Source: Elusimicrobia bacterium GWA2_66_18 (GTDB lineage: Bacteria > Elusimicrobiota > Elusimicrobia > UBA1565 > UBA9628). From it: DNA of 64,000 bases. Location: assembly GCA_001799675.1 (NCBI GenBank), contig MGTX01000014.1:25290-89289 (forward strand), given 5' to 3'. This document shows, piece after piece, positions 18,451 through 27,830 of the stretch (its first letter is position 1; the number at the start of each line of letters is the position of its first letter). Under the pieces are notes generated by a model. It was not told the DNA's origin. It did not search any database and saw only the letters and a list, made by a program, of their open reading frames with translations. Position numbers and translations under genes: made by a program.

Positions 18451-19422
18451 TCAGCGGCTGACGTAGACGATCTTCGATCCCTCGGGCTCCAGGGCGAAGG
18501 GGATCTCCCGCCAGGACGACAGCGCGCGGCGCACGGCGCGGCGCTTGGCCGGCGGCGCGAAGAGCAGGAGGAAGCCGCCGCCGCCCGCGCCCAGGATCTT
18601 GCCGCCGGTCGCGCCCGCCTTGCGCGCGGCCTCGTAGGCGCGGTCGATGCCCGGGTTGGAGACGCCGCCGGAGACGCCCTTCTTGAGATCCCAACCCTCG
18701 TGGAGCATCGGACCGAGGGCGTCGACGTCGCCGTCGCGCAGGGCCTCGCGCGCCTCGTAGGCCAGGTCGCGCAAGCGCGTCATCTGCCGGTCCTTGGCCT
18801 CGAATTTCGCGCGGAAGCGGCGCAGGACGGAGCCGGCCTTGCGCGTGACGCCGGTGTAGAGCAGCAGTGTGCGTTCGGCGAACGCCGCACGGGTCTTCTC
18901 ACTTAGAACGATCGGGTCGACGCGGACGGTCTCGTCGGGCAGGAACTCGATGGACTGGAAGCCGCCGTAGGCGGCGATGTATTGGTCCTGCTTGCCGATC
19001 GGCTCCCGCAGGAACTCAATCTCGATGAGACAGGCTTCTCGCGCCAACTCCTCGGCGGTCCGATACTCGCCCTTGAAGGCGTGCAGGGCATGCAGGACGC
19101 CCACGGTGAAGCTCGACGAGGAGCCCAGGCCCGTGCCGCCGACGACGTCGGCCATCGAGGTGATCTCGACGCCGCGCTCGATGCCAACGAGCCTCAGGCA
19201 CTCGCGCAGGATGGGATGGCGGATGTCGGACACGCGCTTGACCAGCTCGGTGCGGCGGTATTTCAAGATGATCGAATCGTCGAAGTATCGGTTGACCGTC
19301 ACGTACATGTACTTGTCGATCGCGGTCGACACGACCGCGCCGGGACGGCGGCGGTAGAAGGCCGCCAGGTCCGTGCCCCCGCCCACGAAGCTGATGCGGA
19401 ACGGCGTGCGCGAGATGATCAT
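18451..19422 (-). CDS. hddA: D-glycero-alpha-D-manno-heptose-7-phosphate kinase (GHMP family)
   Basis: MIISRTPFRISFVGGGTDLAAFYRRRPGAVVSTAIDKYMYV; GGTGLGSSSSFTVGVLHAL; LGAGGGGFLLLF. Confidence 0.88.
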   Translation of the reverse strand: MIISRTPFRISFVGGGTDLAAFYRRRPGAVVSTAIDKYMYVTVNRYFDDSIILKYRRTELVKRVSDIRHPILRECLRLVGIERGVEITSMADVVGGTGLGSSSSFTVGVLHALHAFKGEYRTAEELAREACLIEIEFLREPIGKQDQYIAAYGGFQSIEFLPDETVRVDPIVLSEKTRAAFAERTLLLYTGVTRKAGSVLRRFRAKFEAKDRQMTRLRDLAYEAREALRDGDVDALGPMLHEGWDLKKGVSGGVSNPGIDRAYEAARKAGATGGKILGAGGGGFLLLFAPPAKRRAVRRALSSWREIPFALEPEGSKIVYVSR

Positions 19423-20123
19423 CGGCGCGGGAGCCCGGCCTCGGCGCGCGCCAGGCGCTCGGGCGTGCCGAGGTCGGCCAGCGTCTCGCCGGTCTTGTAG
19501 CCGCGCAGCTCCAGGCCGCGGCGCAGGGCTTCGGGAAACACGTCGCGGCCGAAGTCGCTGGGACGGTCGCGCGGCGCGAGGTCGAGCAGGGGGCCGCGGA
19601 CCGCCCACACCGCCGCCAAGGCGAGCGGCTCGCACGGCGTGCCTGGCCGGGCGCGGTAGAAGCCGGTCAGGCGCTCGCCCTCCAGGCGCGCCAGGTCCGA
19701 GTCGAAGGGGTGATCGGTCTCGATGAGGACGAGGGAGGAGGCGGCCGAGGGACGCGCGGCGTGGAAGTCGACGAAGCGCCGGAAGTCCATGTCGGCGTAG
19801 AGGTCTCCGTAGACGACGAGCAGGTCGTCGCCGACCTCGGCGCGAAGATCAGCCACGGCGCCGGCCGTGCCGCGGGGACTCTTCTCGACATGATAACGGA
19901 GCTTCACGCCCCAGCGCGAGCCGTCGCCGAAGTGGGAGGTGACGGTCTCCGGACGGTAGCCAAGGCTGAGATGAATCTCCCTCCAGCCCGCCGCGGCCAG
20001 GCGTTCTACGAGATATTCCAGGATCGGTTTGCCTCCGAAGGGGAGCATCGGCTTGGGCAGGCCCTCGGTCGCCGCGCCCATGCGCTCGCCCCGGCCGCCG
20101 GCCACGATCACCGCGGCAATCAC
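19419..20123 (-). CDS. hddC: sugar-1-phosphate nucleotidyltransferase, likely heptose-1-P guanylyltransferase
   Basis: AAVIVAGGRGERMGAATEGLPKPMLPFGGKPILEYLVE; between hddA and gmhA. GTG start at 20123. Confidence 0.82.
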   Translation of the reverse strand: MIAAVIVAGGRGERMGAATEGLPKPMLPFGGKPILEYLVERLAAAGWREIHLSLGYRPETVTSHFGDGSRWGVKLRYHVEKSPRGTAGAVADLRAEVGDDLLVVYGDLYADMDFRRFVDFHAARPSAASSLVLIETDHPFDSDLARLEGERLTGFYRARPGTPCEPLALAAVWAVRGPLLDLAPRDRPSDFGRDVFPEALRRGLELRGYKTGETLADLGTPERLARAEAGLPRR

Positions 20124-20752
20124 GTCTTCTTCTGCTTGAGGTAGAACGTCAGGATGTGAGCGACGGACATATGCATGTCCTCGATGACGCCGTACTGATC
20201 GGAGGGGATCAGAAGAGACTCGTCGCACATCGCCTTCAGCCTGCCGCCGTCGAAGCCGAGCAGGCCGATGACCTTGGCCCCGCGCCCGCGCGACAGCTTC
20301 GCGGCCTTGAGGAGGTTCGGGGAGTTGCCGCTGCCCGTAATGAGGACGACGACGTCGCCGGCCGCGACCACGTTCTCCAGTTGGCGGGAGAAGGTCTCCT
20401 CGAAGGAGAGGTCGTTGCCGACGGCGGTCATGAAGGCGGTATTGTCCGACAGGGAGACGGCCTTGAGGGGCTTGGCTCCGGCCTTGGCCGCGGTCTTGCC
20501 GAAGTCGCAGCCGACGTGGGCGGAGGTCGCCGCCGAGCCGCCGTTGCCGCAGACCCAGACGAAGCGGCCCGTCCTCTGGGCCTCCTCGATGGCGGCCGCG
20601 ACGCGGGCCAGGGCCGTCAGGTCCAGCGCCCGCCACTGCTCGAGGGCGCGCTTGCGGTACCAGCGCGCGAAACCCTGAACGTCGAGCCCCCCGGGACCGG
20701 TGACGTGCGCGGCTCCAGGCTTGGCGCCTTTGATCTTCTTTTTTTCCGTCAT
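20120..20752 (-). CDS. gmhA: SIS-domain phosphoheptose isomerase
   Basis: VWVCGNGGSAATSAHVGCDFGK; LITGSGNSPNLLKAAKLSRGRGAKVIGLLGFDGG. Confidence 0.85.
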   Translation of the reverse strand: MTEKKKIKGAKPGAAHVTGPGGLDVQGFARWYRKRALEQWRALDLTALARVAAAIEEAQRTGRFVWVCGNGGSAATSAHVGCDFGKTAAKAGAKPLKAVSLSDNTAFMTAVGNDLSFEETFSRQLENVVAAGDVVVLITGSGNSPNLLKAAKLSRGRGAKVIGLLGFDGGRLKAMCDESLLIPSDQYGVIEDMHMSVAHILTFYLKQKKT

Positions 20753-20784
20753 CGCCCGCAGTATATCAATTGTCGCCCGGCGCT

Positions 20785-22719
20785 TCACTTGCGGGCGTCG
20801 GCGACTCCGGCGGGAAGCGTATAGGCGAGTTGGATGAGGCGGGTGCGCTGCTCGGCGTTCAGCGCGGGGAAGCGCGCCTTGATCAGGAGATGACCGTCCT
20901 GGTTGTGGTGACAATGGACCTTATGAACATCCACGCGGCAAGAAATGCCGTCCGAGCGGATATCCACGGTGAAATGATCCGGGACATGCCCTCCTTGCGG
21001 CAGGCGCAGCAGACAGCCTTCCTCCGACAGATCCACCGTCTCGGCCTCGCGGCCCACGCCGTCTGCGATGATGGTCGCCGGAAGATTGATCCGCACGCGC
21101 GGGGCGCGCCTGCGGTAGGGCTGGTCCTGCGTGCAGCCGATCGCCAAGCCGCAAAAGATGACGTTATAAGCCGCCCACAAGCCGTTGATCAAAATCAGCT
21201 CCCAGGCGTCCGGAAACCGGAGGTATTTCCAGATGCCCGCGGACAGTCCCGCCAAGAGGGCGAGGAACAGGACCAGGATCGGAGCCGCAGTCCGCCAATT
21301 ATTCCGCCGCGCATGGGACGTATCGCCTTTCGGCGTCACGAGGAACTCGGCCTCGCGCAGCCATGGGCAGAGGAATGTCTTCGCCATCCGCGCCAGGACG
21401 GGAACCATCTGGATGATTTCGTAAATGGAGCACAGGGCGAAATGGGAGACGTGTCCGCAAACCGCGTCGAACATGACGAGGTTGACGAGAAATGCCGGCA
21501 GGAAGTAGGAGCCCAAGCTCCCGATGTCGGTCTGCAGGCACCGCCAGCCCATGGCCAAATACCACAGCGGAGCCGTCATGTAGATGAGCCGCTGCAAAGG
21601 GAAGAAATAATACGCGAGCAGGTTCACGAAGAACACCCTCTGATACCAGCGCAACCCCGGCTTCCAAATCGGATTGTCTTTCAGGAAAATCTGGAAATTC
21701 CCGGTCGCCCAACGCAGCCTCTGAACGAGGAAACCGTAGAGCGTCTCCGGCACCAGGCCATGGATGAGGTCCTTGTTGAGGTATTCGATCCGGTAGCCGC
21801 GGGCCAGCAGGTTGATGCTGGTATGGGTGTCCTCGGTGACGGTCTCCATGCGAAAACCGCCGATCTCCTTGAGCGCGGAACGGCGGATGACGCCGGCGGA
21901 GCCGGCGAAGAAAGCGGAATCCCAAAGCCCCAGGCCGTGCATGATGACTTGATAAAAGAGCTCCTGCTCGTTGGAAATCTCGCGGCCGGCGCGGAAGTTG
22001 CGGCGGAAAGGATCGTCATTGACGAAATGATGCGCCGTCTGAACGGCCGCGATCCGGGGATCCTTGAAAAACGGCGCGGTCTCCTCCAGGAACGTGCGCA
22101 CGGGTATATGATCCACGTCGAAGACGGCGATCAACTCCCCCTGGGTGCGCTCTAAAGCGTAGTTCAGGTTTCCGGCCTTGGCCCCCCGGCGGGTGCCGCG
22201 CCGGAAATAGCCGCAGCCAAGCTCCCGCGCCAGGGCCTCGACCTCGTCGCGGCCGCCGTCATCGAGGATGTGCACCGCGCGCGGCAGGTAAGCTTGAGAC
22301 AGACAGCCGATCACCGTCCGGGTGAGGATAGCGAGGGGCTCGTGAGTAACGGTGACGAAGATGTCGACGCTCGGGCGCCCCTCCCAAGACGGCGCCTGGG
22401 GAAGGGGCCGGTCGATGTTCCAGAGATGGACGTAAAAAAGGGACATGTTCACGGCGCCCCAGACGTCGGCGGCCAAAAGCAATCCGCTGCAGATTGCGTT
22501 GGCCGTCGTGTCGAGCGCGAGCGTCGATGTCCAGCGCCAGGCCAGGAAGCGCAGGGTCAGGAATACGCTGAGCAGAAGGCCGGTCTTATGCAATCTCCGG
22601 TTTCTTGGCCGCAAGAACAGCAAGGCGAGGAAAAGCGCCGTCCCCGTCCAGACGGCGTGCTCGGGCCGCAAGAGCTCCCGCCCGAGCTCGAACCAGTTGA
22701 TTTCCCTGGTGAAGTCCAT
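20785..22719 (-). CDS. cellulose-synthase-like (BcsA-like) GT2 with C-terminal PilZ domain
   Basis: ILDDGGRDEV, FDVDHIPV, TEDTHTS, QRLRWATGN; C-terminal RRRAPRVRINLPATI...TVDLSEEGCLLRL (PilZ-like). Confidence 0.88.
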   Translation of the reverse strand: MDFTREINWFELGRELLRPEHAVWTGTALFLALLFLRPRNRRLHKTGLLLSVFLTLRFLAWRWTSTLALDTTANAICSGLLLAADVWGAVNMSLFYVHLWNIDRPLPQAPSWEGRPSVDIFVTVTHEPLAILTRTVIGCLSQAYLPRAVHILDDGGRDEVEALARELGCGYFRRGTRRGAKAGNLNYALERTQGELIAVFDVDHIPVRTFLEETAPFFKDPRIAAVQTAHHFVNDDPFRRNFRAGREISNEQELFYQVIMHGLGLWDSAFFAGSAGVIRRSALKEIGGFRMETVTEDTHTSINLLARGYRIEYLNKDLIHGLVPETLYGFLVQRLRWATGNFQIFLKDNPIWKPGLRWYQRVFFVNLLAYYFFPLQRLIYMTAPLWYLAMGWRCLQTDIGSLGSYFLPAFLVNLVMFDAVCGHVSHFALCSIYEIIQMVPVLARMAKTFLCPWLREAEFLVTPKGDTSHARRNNWRTAAPILVLFLALLAGLSAGIWKYLRFPDAWELILINGLWAAYNVIFCGLAIGCTQDQPYRRRAPRVRINLPATIIADGVGREAETVDLSEEGCLLRLPQGGHVPDHFTVDIRSDGISCRVDVHKVHCHHNQDGHLLIKARFPALNAEQRTRLIQLAYTLPAGVADARK

Positions 22720-22723
22720 GGGC

Positions 22724-24265
22724 TCAGAAACGCGCTTGGATGGCCGCGACGACGTGACGCGACACGAACTTCGGTCCGCCGTCGAGCCGGGAGACGAGAT
22801 AATAGCCGTCGACGGCGGCGCGCAAGCGGCCCCAATCCATCTTCAGTCCGGCCTCGACGCTGTCGCCGGTTTGGCGTCCCTGCGGCTGATAGAAGAGCAA
22901 GTTCGAAACCTCGACCCGCAGCCGGCCCAGCCGCCCCTTGGCGCGGGCGGCCCAGCCGTGGGAAAGATAGCCGTCGGGGCTGAAATAGAGCGGGCTCGGA
23001 TGCTGGACGTCCAAGTAATAGAGTTGATAGCCCGTCTCGACTCCCTGTTCCGGCCCACCCGCCAAGCGGTAAAAGACTTGATCGACGCTGGAGAACTTGC
23101 GGTTGCCGCCGGCATGGCGATAGACGCCGTAATGGGCGTCGGCATGGAGACGCCAACGGCCGGGCTCGGCGGAAAACGCGGCCGCGAAGTCGTCGAGCTG
23201 GACGCGCCGCTGGACCGAGGCCAGGGAGGCCTCATCGAACGAGCCGATGACTTCGCTTGGGGCGCCCGCATAAAGATCGGCTCGCTGATAAGAGGCCATG
23301 ACGTGGACGCCGTCCGCCGCAAGCCCGCCGGCGCGCGCGCGCCCGCTGAAGGTGGCGGGCCCGCTCTGGAACCACGTCCCGCGGGCCTCTCCATCGAAGC
23401 GCCAACGAAGCCCGACTTGCCCATCGAGGCGAAGGTCGGCGGAGTCCGCCTCGATTGCGCTCTTTCCGAACTGCAGGTAGCGCCAATGGGTATGACTGGG
23501 CGCCAGCCGCCAGTTATCGAAAGGCCGCAGGCCGATTTCCGTCGTCAACGCCGAGCGCTGGAATCCGTTCGAGTTGGAGAAGAAGGCCGGAGTCAAAGAA
23601 GCCTCCGGCCGTCTGGAGTCTTTGAGACGATTCCAGCCGTCCTGCGCCTGCTTATCCTCGGCGGAAAGCGCCAGCGCCCGTCCGAATTCTGCGCGCGAGG
23701 AAGCCCAATCCCCCACCCAGGAATGAAGCTCGCCCAGAGCCGCGTGAGCCTTCGCGCTGCCGGCGTCTTGCGCCAGCGCCGAACGCAATTCGCGCTCGGA
23801 AGCGATCAGCCTCCCGCTCCAGCCGAGAAGCTGGGCGCGCTCCAGCGTGAGATCCCGGCGGGAAGGGCCGCTGGCGAGCAGGACGTCGTAGAGTTCCAGG
23901 GCCTGCCGATGCCTGCCCGACCAAGCCAAGGCGCGCGCGCGCGCGATCCGCGCCGGAGCAAACGCCGGATCGATCTTAAGAGCCGCTTCGGCCTCGGCGA
24001 TGGCCCGGTCGTATTGATGGTCCCAGGCGAGCACTTCGGCGAGTTCCGCCATCGCCGGAAGAGCCTCGGGTCCGGGCGCCTGAGCCGAGAGCGATCGGCG
24101 GTAGAGCTCGATCGATTCGCGATAGCGCCCCGCCCACGACAGCCGCCGCGCCGCATCGATCGACTGCGGGCCCGCGACGGCGGCCGCGGCGACGTGCCCC
24201 GCCGTCAAGAGCGACGCGACGCAGAGACCGGCGCGGCATGACGCTCGAATGATTCCGCTTCTCAT
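22724..24265 (-). CDS. TPR plus outer-membrane beta-barrel protein (YaiO/PgaA-like export partner)
   Basis: Signal peptide; TPR-like AARRLSWAGRYRESIELYRRSL repeats; C-terminal alternating strands ending in F (VVAAIQARF). Confidence 0.68.
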   Translation of the reverse strand: MRSGIIRASCRAGLCVASLLTAGHVAAAAVAGPQSIDAARRLSWAGRYRESIELYRRSLSAQAPGPEALPAMAELAEVLAWDHQYDRAIAEAEAALKIDPAFAPARIARARALAWSGRHRQALELYDVLLASGPSRRDLTLERAQLLGWSGRLIASERELRSALAQDAGSAKAHAALGELHSWVGDWASSRAEFGRALALSAEDKQAQDGWNRLKDSRRPEASLTPAFFSNSNGFQRSALTTEIGLRPFDNWRLAPSHTHWRYLQFGKSAIEADSADLRLDGQVGLRWRFDGEARGTWFQSGPATFSGRARAGGLAADGVHVMASYQRADLYAGAPSEVIGSFDEASLASVQRRVQLDDFAAAFSAEPGRWRLHADAHYGVYRHAGGNRKFSSVDQVFYRLAGGPEQGVETGYQLYYLDVQHPSPLYFSPDGYLSHGWAARAKGRLGRLRVEVSNLLFYQPQGRQTGDSVEAGLKMDWGRLRAAVDGYYLVSRLDGGPKFVSRHVVAAIQARF

Positions 24266-24331
24266 GACCCAATTTCCATCACAGTCGGAGCCGGAACGGT
24301 TGACGAGGTCGTGGCGCTGCAAAAATAGACG

Positions 24332-25867
24332 CTACTGGTTGTATCGGTCCTGGGCGTACTTGCGCAGGGCTTCGGCCTCTTTGGCGCTGAGGCCCTTCTG
24401 CCAGACATGCTCGTCCTTGGCCAGGACGGCCGCGACGCGAGCCTGCCACTTCTTCTCCATCTCCGGGCTCTTGAGCTTGGCCGCTTCGATCACCGCCGGC
24501 AGGAACTTCGTGTAGAAGTGCTTGGAGACCTCGTACATGCCGTGCCAGTGAGTGTAGTCCGGACCCATCATGCTGGCGCCGTGGCGCGCGCGCCGGCCTT
24601 CATGATGCCAGAGTTCCCAGTACACCCACTGGACCTCGTGCTCGAAGGGCGCCTTCTGCTGGAGCACCCCGTCCTTGATCAGGTCGTCCATGATCTCTTT
24701 GGCCGGCCTGGCGAACTTGTCGTTGTAGAGGGTCACCAGGCTGTCGTACTGCTTGTAGAAGTTGTCGACGAAGCTGTCTCCGTGGCAGTTGACGCAGGCC
24801 GCCTTCATCTTGCCGCGCCGCTCCTGCCAGGTGAGGATCTTCGCCACCTTGCGCGCGACCTTCCTGGTCACGAGCGCGTCGCCCTCCCGGACCTTCTCGG
24901 CCGTCTCGACCGTCTCGCCCGGCTTGGGCAGGGCGCGAGGCTCCGGGTAGTCCTCCTTGAAGCCGTCCTCGAAAACGACCAGGTTGAGCTTGGCGCTGAT
25001 GACGGGACGCAGGGTCCAACTGATGCGCTCGCCCACGTCATGGCTGTTGCCGGCGACCTTGCCGTCCTTGGTCATGTGTCCCGAGATGTGGCAGGTCGCG
25101 CAAGTCGGGGCCGCCGAGTAGTCCTTGCCCAGGATCCACTCGTCTTTGTCGAGCGCCATCTTGTCGCGGTTGGCGTTGAAGGCGATGCCGTGCTTGGACT
25201 CGTTGTAGATCTCGATTTGCGGATGGTCGGGGCCCATGTGGCACTTGCCGCAGTTCTCCGGCGAGCGCGCGGTCTTGGCCTCGAAGGCGTGGCGCGAGTG
25301 GCAGGCGTTGCAGGAGCCGCGCGAGCCGTCGGGGTTGATGCGCCCGATGCCGCTGTTGGGCCAGGTCTCGGGGTCGAGGACCGGCTTGCCTTCCGGCCCC
25401 TCGCGCAGGAGCTCGCCCTTGGCGTCCTTTTTGAACTTGACGACCCCGCCGTGGCACTGCAGGCAGCCGTTGACCGCATCGGCGTTGTTGCCGGGCATGC
25501 CCGCGGCCTTCTCGGCCAGGACGTTGTCGAGGCTGGCGAGAATCTCCCCGGCCAGGGCGTGATGGCTGCGGGAGAACTCCTCATTCTCCTTGGCATGGCA
25601 TTGGGCGCAATCCTTGGGGGTCACGATCATCGAGATGCGCTCGCCGTGGTGCACCCAGGAGCCGGCCTTATTCTGATCGGCCTTGTGGCAGGCCAGGCAG
25701 TCCACGCCGTTCTTGGCGTGCTTGGAGCGTTCCCACTCCATGACGAGCGCGGCGGACTGCTTGCGGTGGCAATCGGAGCAGCCCTCGGCCGCCCGAGCCG
25801 CGCCCGGAAGGGCCGCCGTCAGAAGCAGGAGCGCCCAAGCGCGGATGATGCTGAAATTCGATTTCAT
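24332..25867 (-). CDS. octaheme cytochrome c, hydroxylamine-oxidoreductase family
   Basis: Eight CxxCH motifs: CSDCH, CLACH, CAQCH, CLQCH, CNACH, CGKCH, CATCH, CVNCH; signal peptide; C-terminal MMGPDYTHWHGMYEVSKHFYTKF. Confidence 0.85.
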   Translation of the reverse strand: MKSNFSIIRAWALLLLTAALPGAARAAEGCSDCHRKQSAALVMEWERSKHAKNGVDCLACHKADQNKAGSWVHHGERISMIVTPKDCAQCHAKENEEFSRSHHALAGEILASLDNVLAEKAAGMPGNNADAVNGCLQCHGGVVKFKKDAKGELLREGPEGKPVLDPETWPNSGIGRINPDGSRGSCNACHSRHAFEAKTARSPENCGKCHMGPDHPQIEIYNESKHGIAFNANRDKMALDKDEWILGKDYSAAPTCATCHISGHMTKDGKVAGNSHDVGERISWTLRPVISAKLNLVVFEDGFKEDYPEPRALPKPGETVETAEKVREGDALVTRKVARKVAKILTWQERRGKMKAACVNCHGDSFVDNFYKQYDSLVTLYNDKFARPAKEIMDDLIKDGVLQQKAPFEHEVQWVYWELWHHEGRRARHGASMMGPDYTHWHGMYEVSKHFYTKFLPAVIEAAKLKSPEMEKKWQARVAAVLAKDEHVWQKGLSAKEAEALRKYAQDRYNQ

Positions 25868-25944
25868 GATTCTCTCTTGAAGTTGGGAATGCCGTAGACG
25901 ATTCGCGATTATACTCAATAAACATGCCGCGGCGTCAAACGGCG

Positions 25945-26277
25945 TCAGGCGCGGATCATCACCAGCATCATCTTGAAGCGTTCCACCGCGTTCAAGGCGT
26001 GCGGTTTGCCCGCCGGCATGACGATTAACTGCCCCGCCGCGACGCGGTGGGGCGTGCCGTCCACGACCACCTCCGCGGCTCCATCGAGAATATGCGCAAG
26101 GGCGTCAAAAGGCGCGGTATGCTCGCTGAGGCCTTCGCCCTTGTCGAAAGAGAAGAGCGTCACGGTCCCTACGGGCTTCTTGACGATCGCGCGGCTGACG
26201 ACCGCCCCGGCGTCATAGGCCACGAGGTCGGCCGCGACGAGCGGCCGGCCGCGCAGTTCCTCGGGGGAATCGCTCAT
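25945..26277 (-). CDS. cupin-domain protein
   Basis: GEGLSEHTAPFDALAHILDGAAEVVVDGTPHRVAAGQLIVMPAGKPHAL. Confidence 0.85.
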   Translation of the reverse strand: MSDSPEELRGRPLVAADLVAYDAGAVVSRAIVKKPVGTVTLFSFDKGEGLSEHTAPFDALAHILDGAAEVVVDGTPHRVAAGQLIVMPAGKPHALNAVERFKMMLVMIRA

Positions 26278-26405
26278 ATCACCCGAGTCATGAGTTCTTG
26301 AATAGCGGCTTCCATCGTTCTCCTCTATCAGCGTTACTTGAAGGATGCTAGCAATTATGAATCACGCCATTGTCCCCTCGGTCCGCGAAGGGGTAAGATG
26401 TCGCC

Positions 26406-27830
26406 GTGTCCGATCCCTTGAAAAACCTTTTCCGAGCCCGCTTCGGCGCCGAGCCGGGCAACCCCGTCCCCGTGCGCGCCGACGGCTCCAACCGCAAGAT
26501 CTACCGCCTCTCGGGCGCGGGCGCGACCGCCATCGGGGTGCTCAACGAGGACGCCAAGGAGAACCGCGCCTTCATCGAATTTTCAAAACATTTCCGAAAG
26601 GAAATGCTTCCGGTCCCGGAAATCTACGGCGAGTCGCCTTCCGGCACGGCCTACCTCGAAGAGGACCTGGGCGACACCACCCTGTTCCAATTCCTCGGCA
26701 AGCGCCGGGGCCCCGCGGGATTTCCTGAAGACGTGGTCGCCGCCTACCGGGAAGTCGTGCGCTGGCTGCCGAAGATCCAGATCGCGGCGGGCAGGACCCT
26801 CGACTATCGCTGGTCCTACCCGCGCCAGGGCTTCGACAAGCAGTCCATGCTCTGGGACCTCAACTATTTCAAGTACTACTTCCTGACGCTGGGCGGCATC
26901 CCCTTCCACGAGGAGCGTCTGGAGGAGGACTTCGCGGTCTTCACCGACCACCTGCTCGGCGCCGAGCGGGACTTCTTCCTCTACCGCGACTTCCAGTCGC
27001 GCAACGTCATGCTCAAGGACGGCAAGCCCTACTTCATCGACTACCAGGGCGGACGGCGCGGCGCGCTCCAGTACGACGTCGCTTCCCTCCTTTATGACGC
27101 GAAGGCGGACGTGCCCTTCGACCTGCGCGACGAGCTCTTGGCCCTCTACATCCGCGAGGCCGGCAAGCACGCGACGGTGGATCGCGCCGAGTTCCTGAAG
27201 TTCTTCCCCGGCTTCGCGCTCATCCGCATCATGCAGGCCATGGGCGCCTACGGCCTGCGCGGCTTCCACGAGAAGAAGCCCCTCTTCCTCCAAAGCATCC
27301 CCTACGCCATCCGGAACATCGAGCATATCCTCCTGACCTCGAATCTGCCCGTCGAGGCGCCGGAGCTGATGGGGGTCTTCAAGCGCCTGGTGGGTTCCTC
27401 GGCCTTGCGGCAGTTCGGGGCGGCCAAGCTGCGGCTCACCGTCCGGATCCAGAGCTTCTCCTACAAGCACGGCATGCCCCGCGACGACCGCGGCCATGGC
27501 GGCGGCTATGTCCTCGACTGCCGCTGCCTCCCCAACCCGGGCCGCCTCATCGAGTTCAAGTCTTCCAGCGGCCTCGACGCGGACGTCGTCGCCTTCCTGT
27601 CCAAGGAGGAGATGGTGGACCGTTGGGCGCGCTCGGCTTTCTCCCTCGTGGATCAGGCCGTGGAGGACTACGGAAGCCGAAACTTCACCGACCTCTTCGT
27701 TGCCTTCGGCTGCACCGCGGGCCAGCACCGCTCGGTGTACCTGGCCGAGCGCCTGGCCAATCACCTGCGCGACCAGGGGGTCCACGTCGTCGTGACGCAT
27801 CGTGAAAAGAAGAATTGGCCCGCGCAATGA
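26406..27830 (+). CDS. AmgK-like sugar kinase (APH fold) fused to RapZ C-terminal-like domain
   Basis: DFFLYRDFQSRNVMLKDGKPYFIDYQGGRRG (kinase); C-terminal SFSYKHGMPRDDRGHGGGYVLDCRCLPNPG...FGCTAGQHRSVYLAERLANHL (RapZ-C). GTG start. Confidence 0.85.
   Translation: MSDPLKNLFRARFGAEPGNPVPVRADGSNRKIYRLSGAGATAIGVLNEDAKENRAFIEFSKHFRKEMLPVPEIYGESPSGTAYLEEDLGDTTLFQFLGKRRGPAGFPEDVVAAYREVVRWLPKIQIAAGRTLDYRWSYPRQGFDKQSMLWDLNYFKYYFLTLGGIPFHEERLEEDFAVFTDHLLGAERDFFLYRDFQSRNVMLKDGKPYFIDYQGGRRGALQYDVASLLYDAKADVPFDLRDELLALYIREAGKHATVDRAEFLKFFPGFALIRIMQAMGAYGLRGFHEKKPLFLQSIPYAIRNIEHILLTSNLPVEAPELMGVFKRLVGSSALRQFGAAKLRLTVRIQSFSYKHGMPRDDRGHGGGYVLDCRCLPNPGRLIEFKSSSGLDADVVAFLSKEEMVDRWARSAFSLVDQAVEDYGSRNFTDLFVAFGCTAGQHRSVYLAERLANHLRDQGVHVVVTHREKKNWPAQ

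Noticed and set aside
24332-25867. Octaheme protein as evidence of nitrification
   Set aside because: No amo genes or cytochrome partners in the window; the HAO family includes reductive members.
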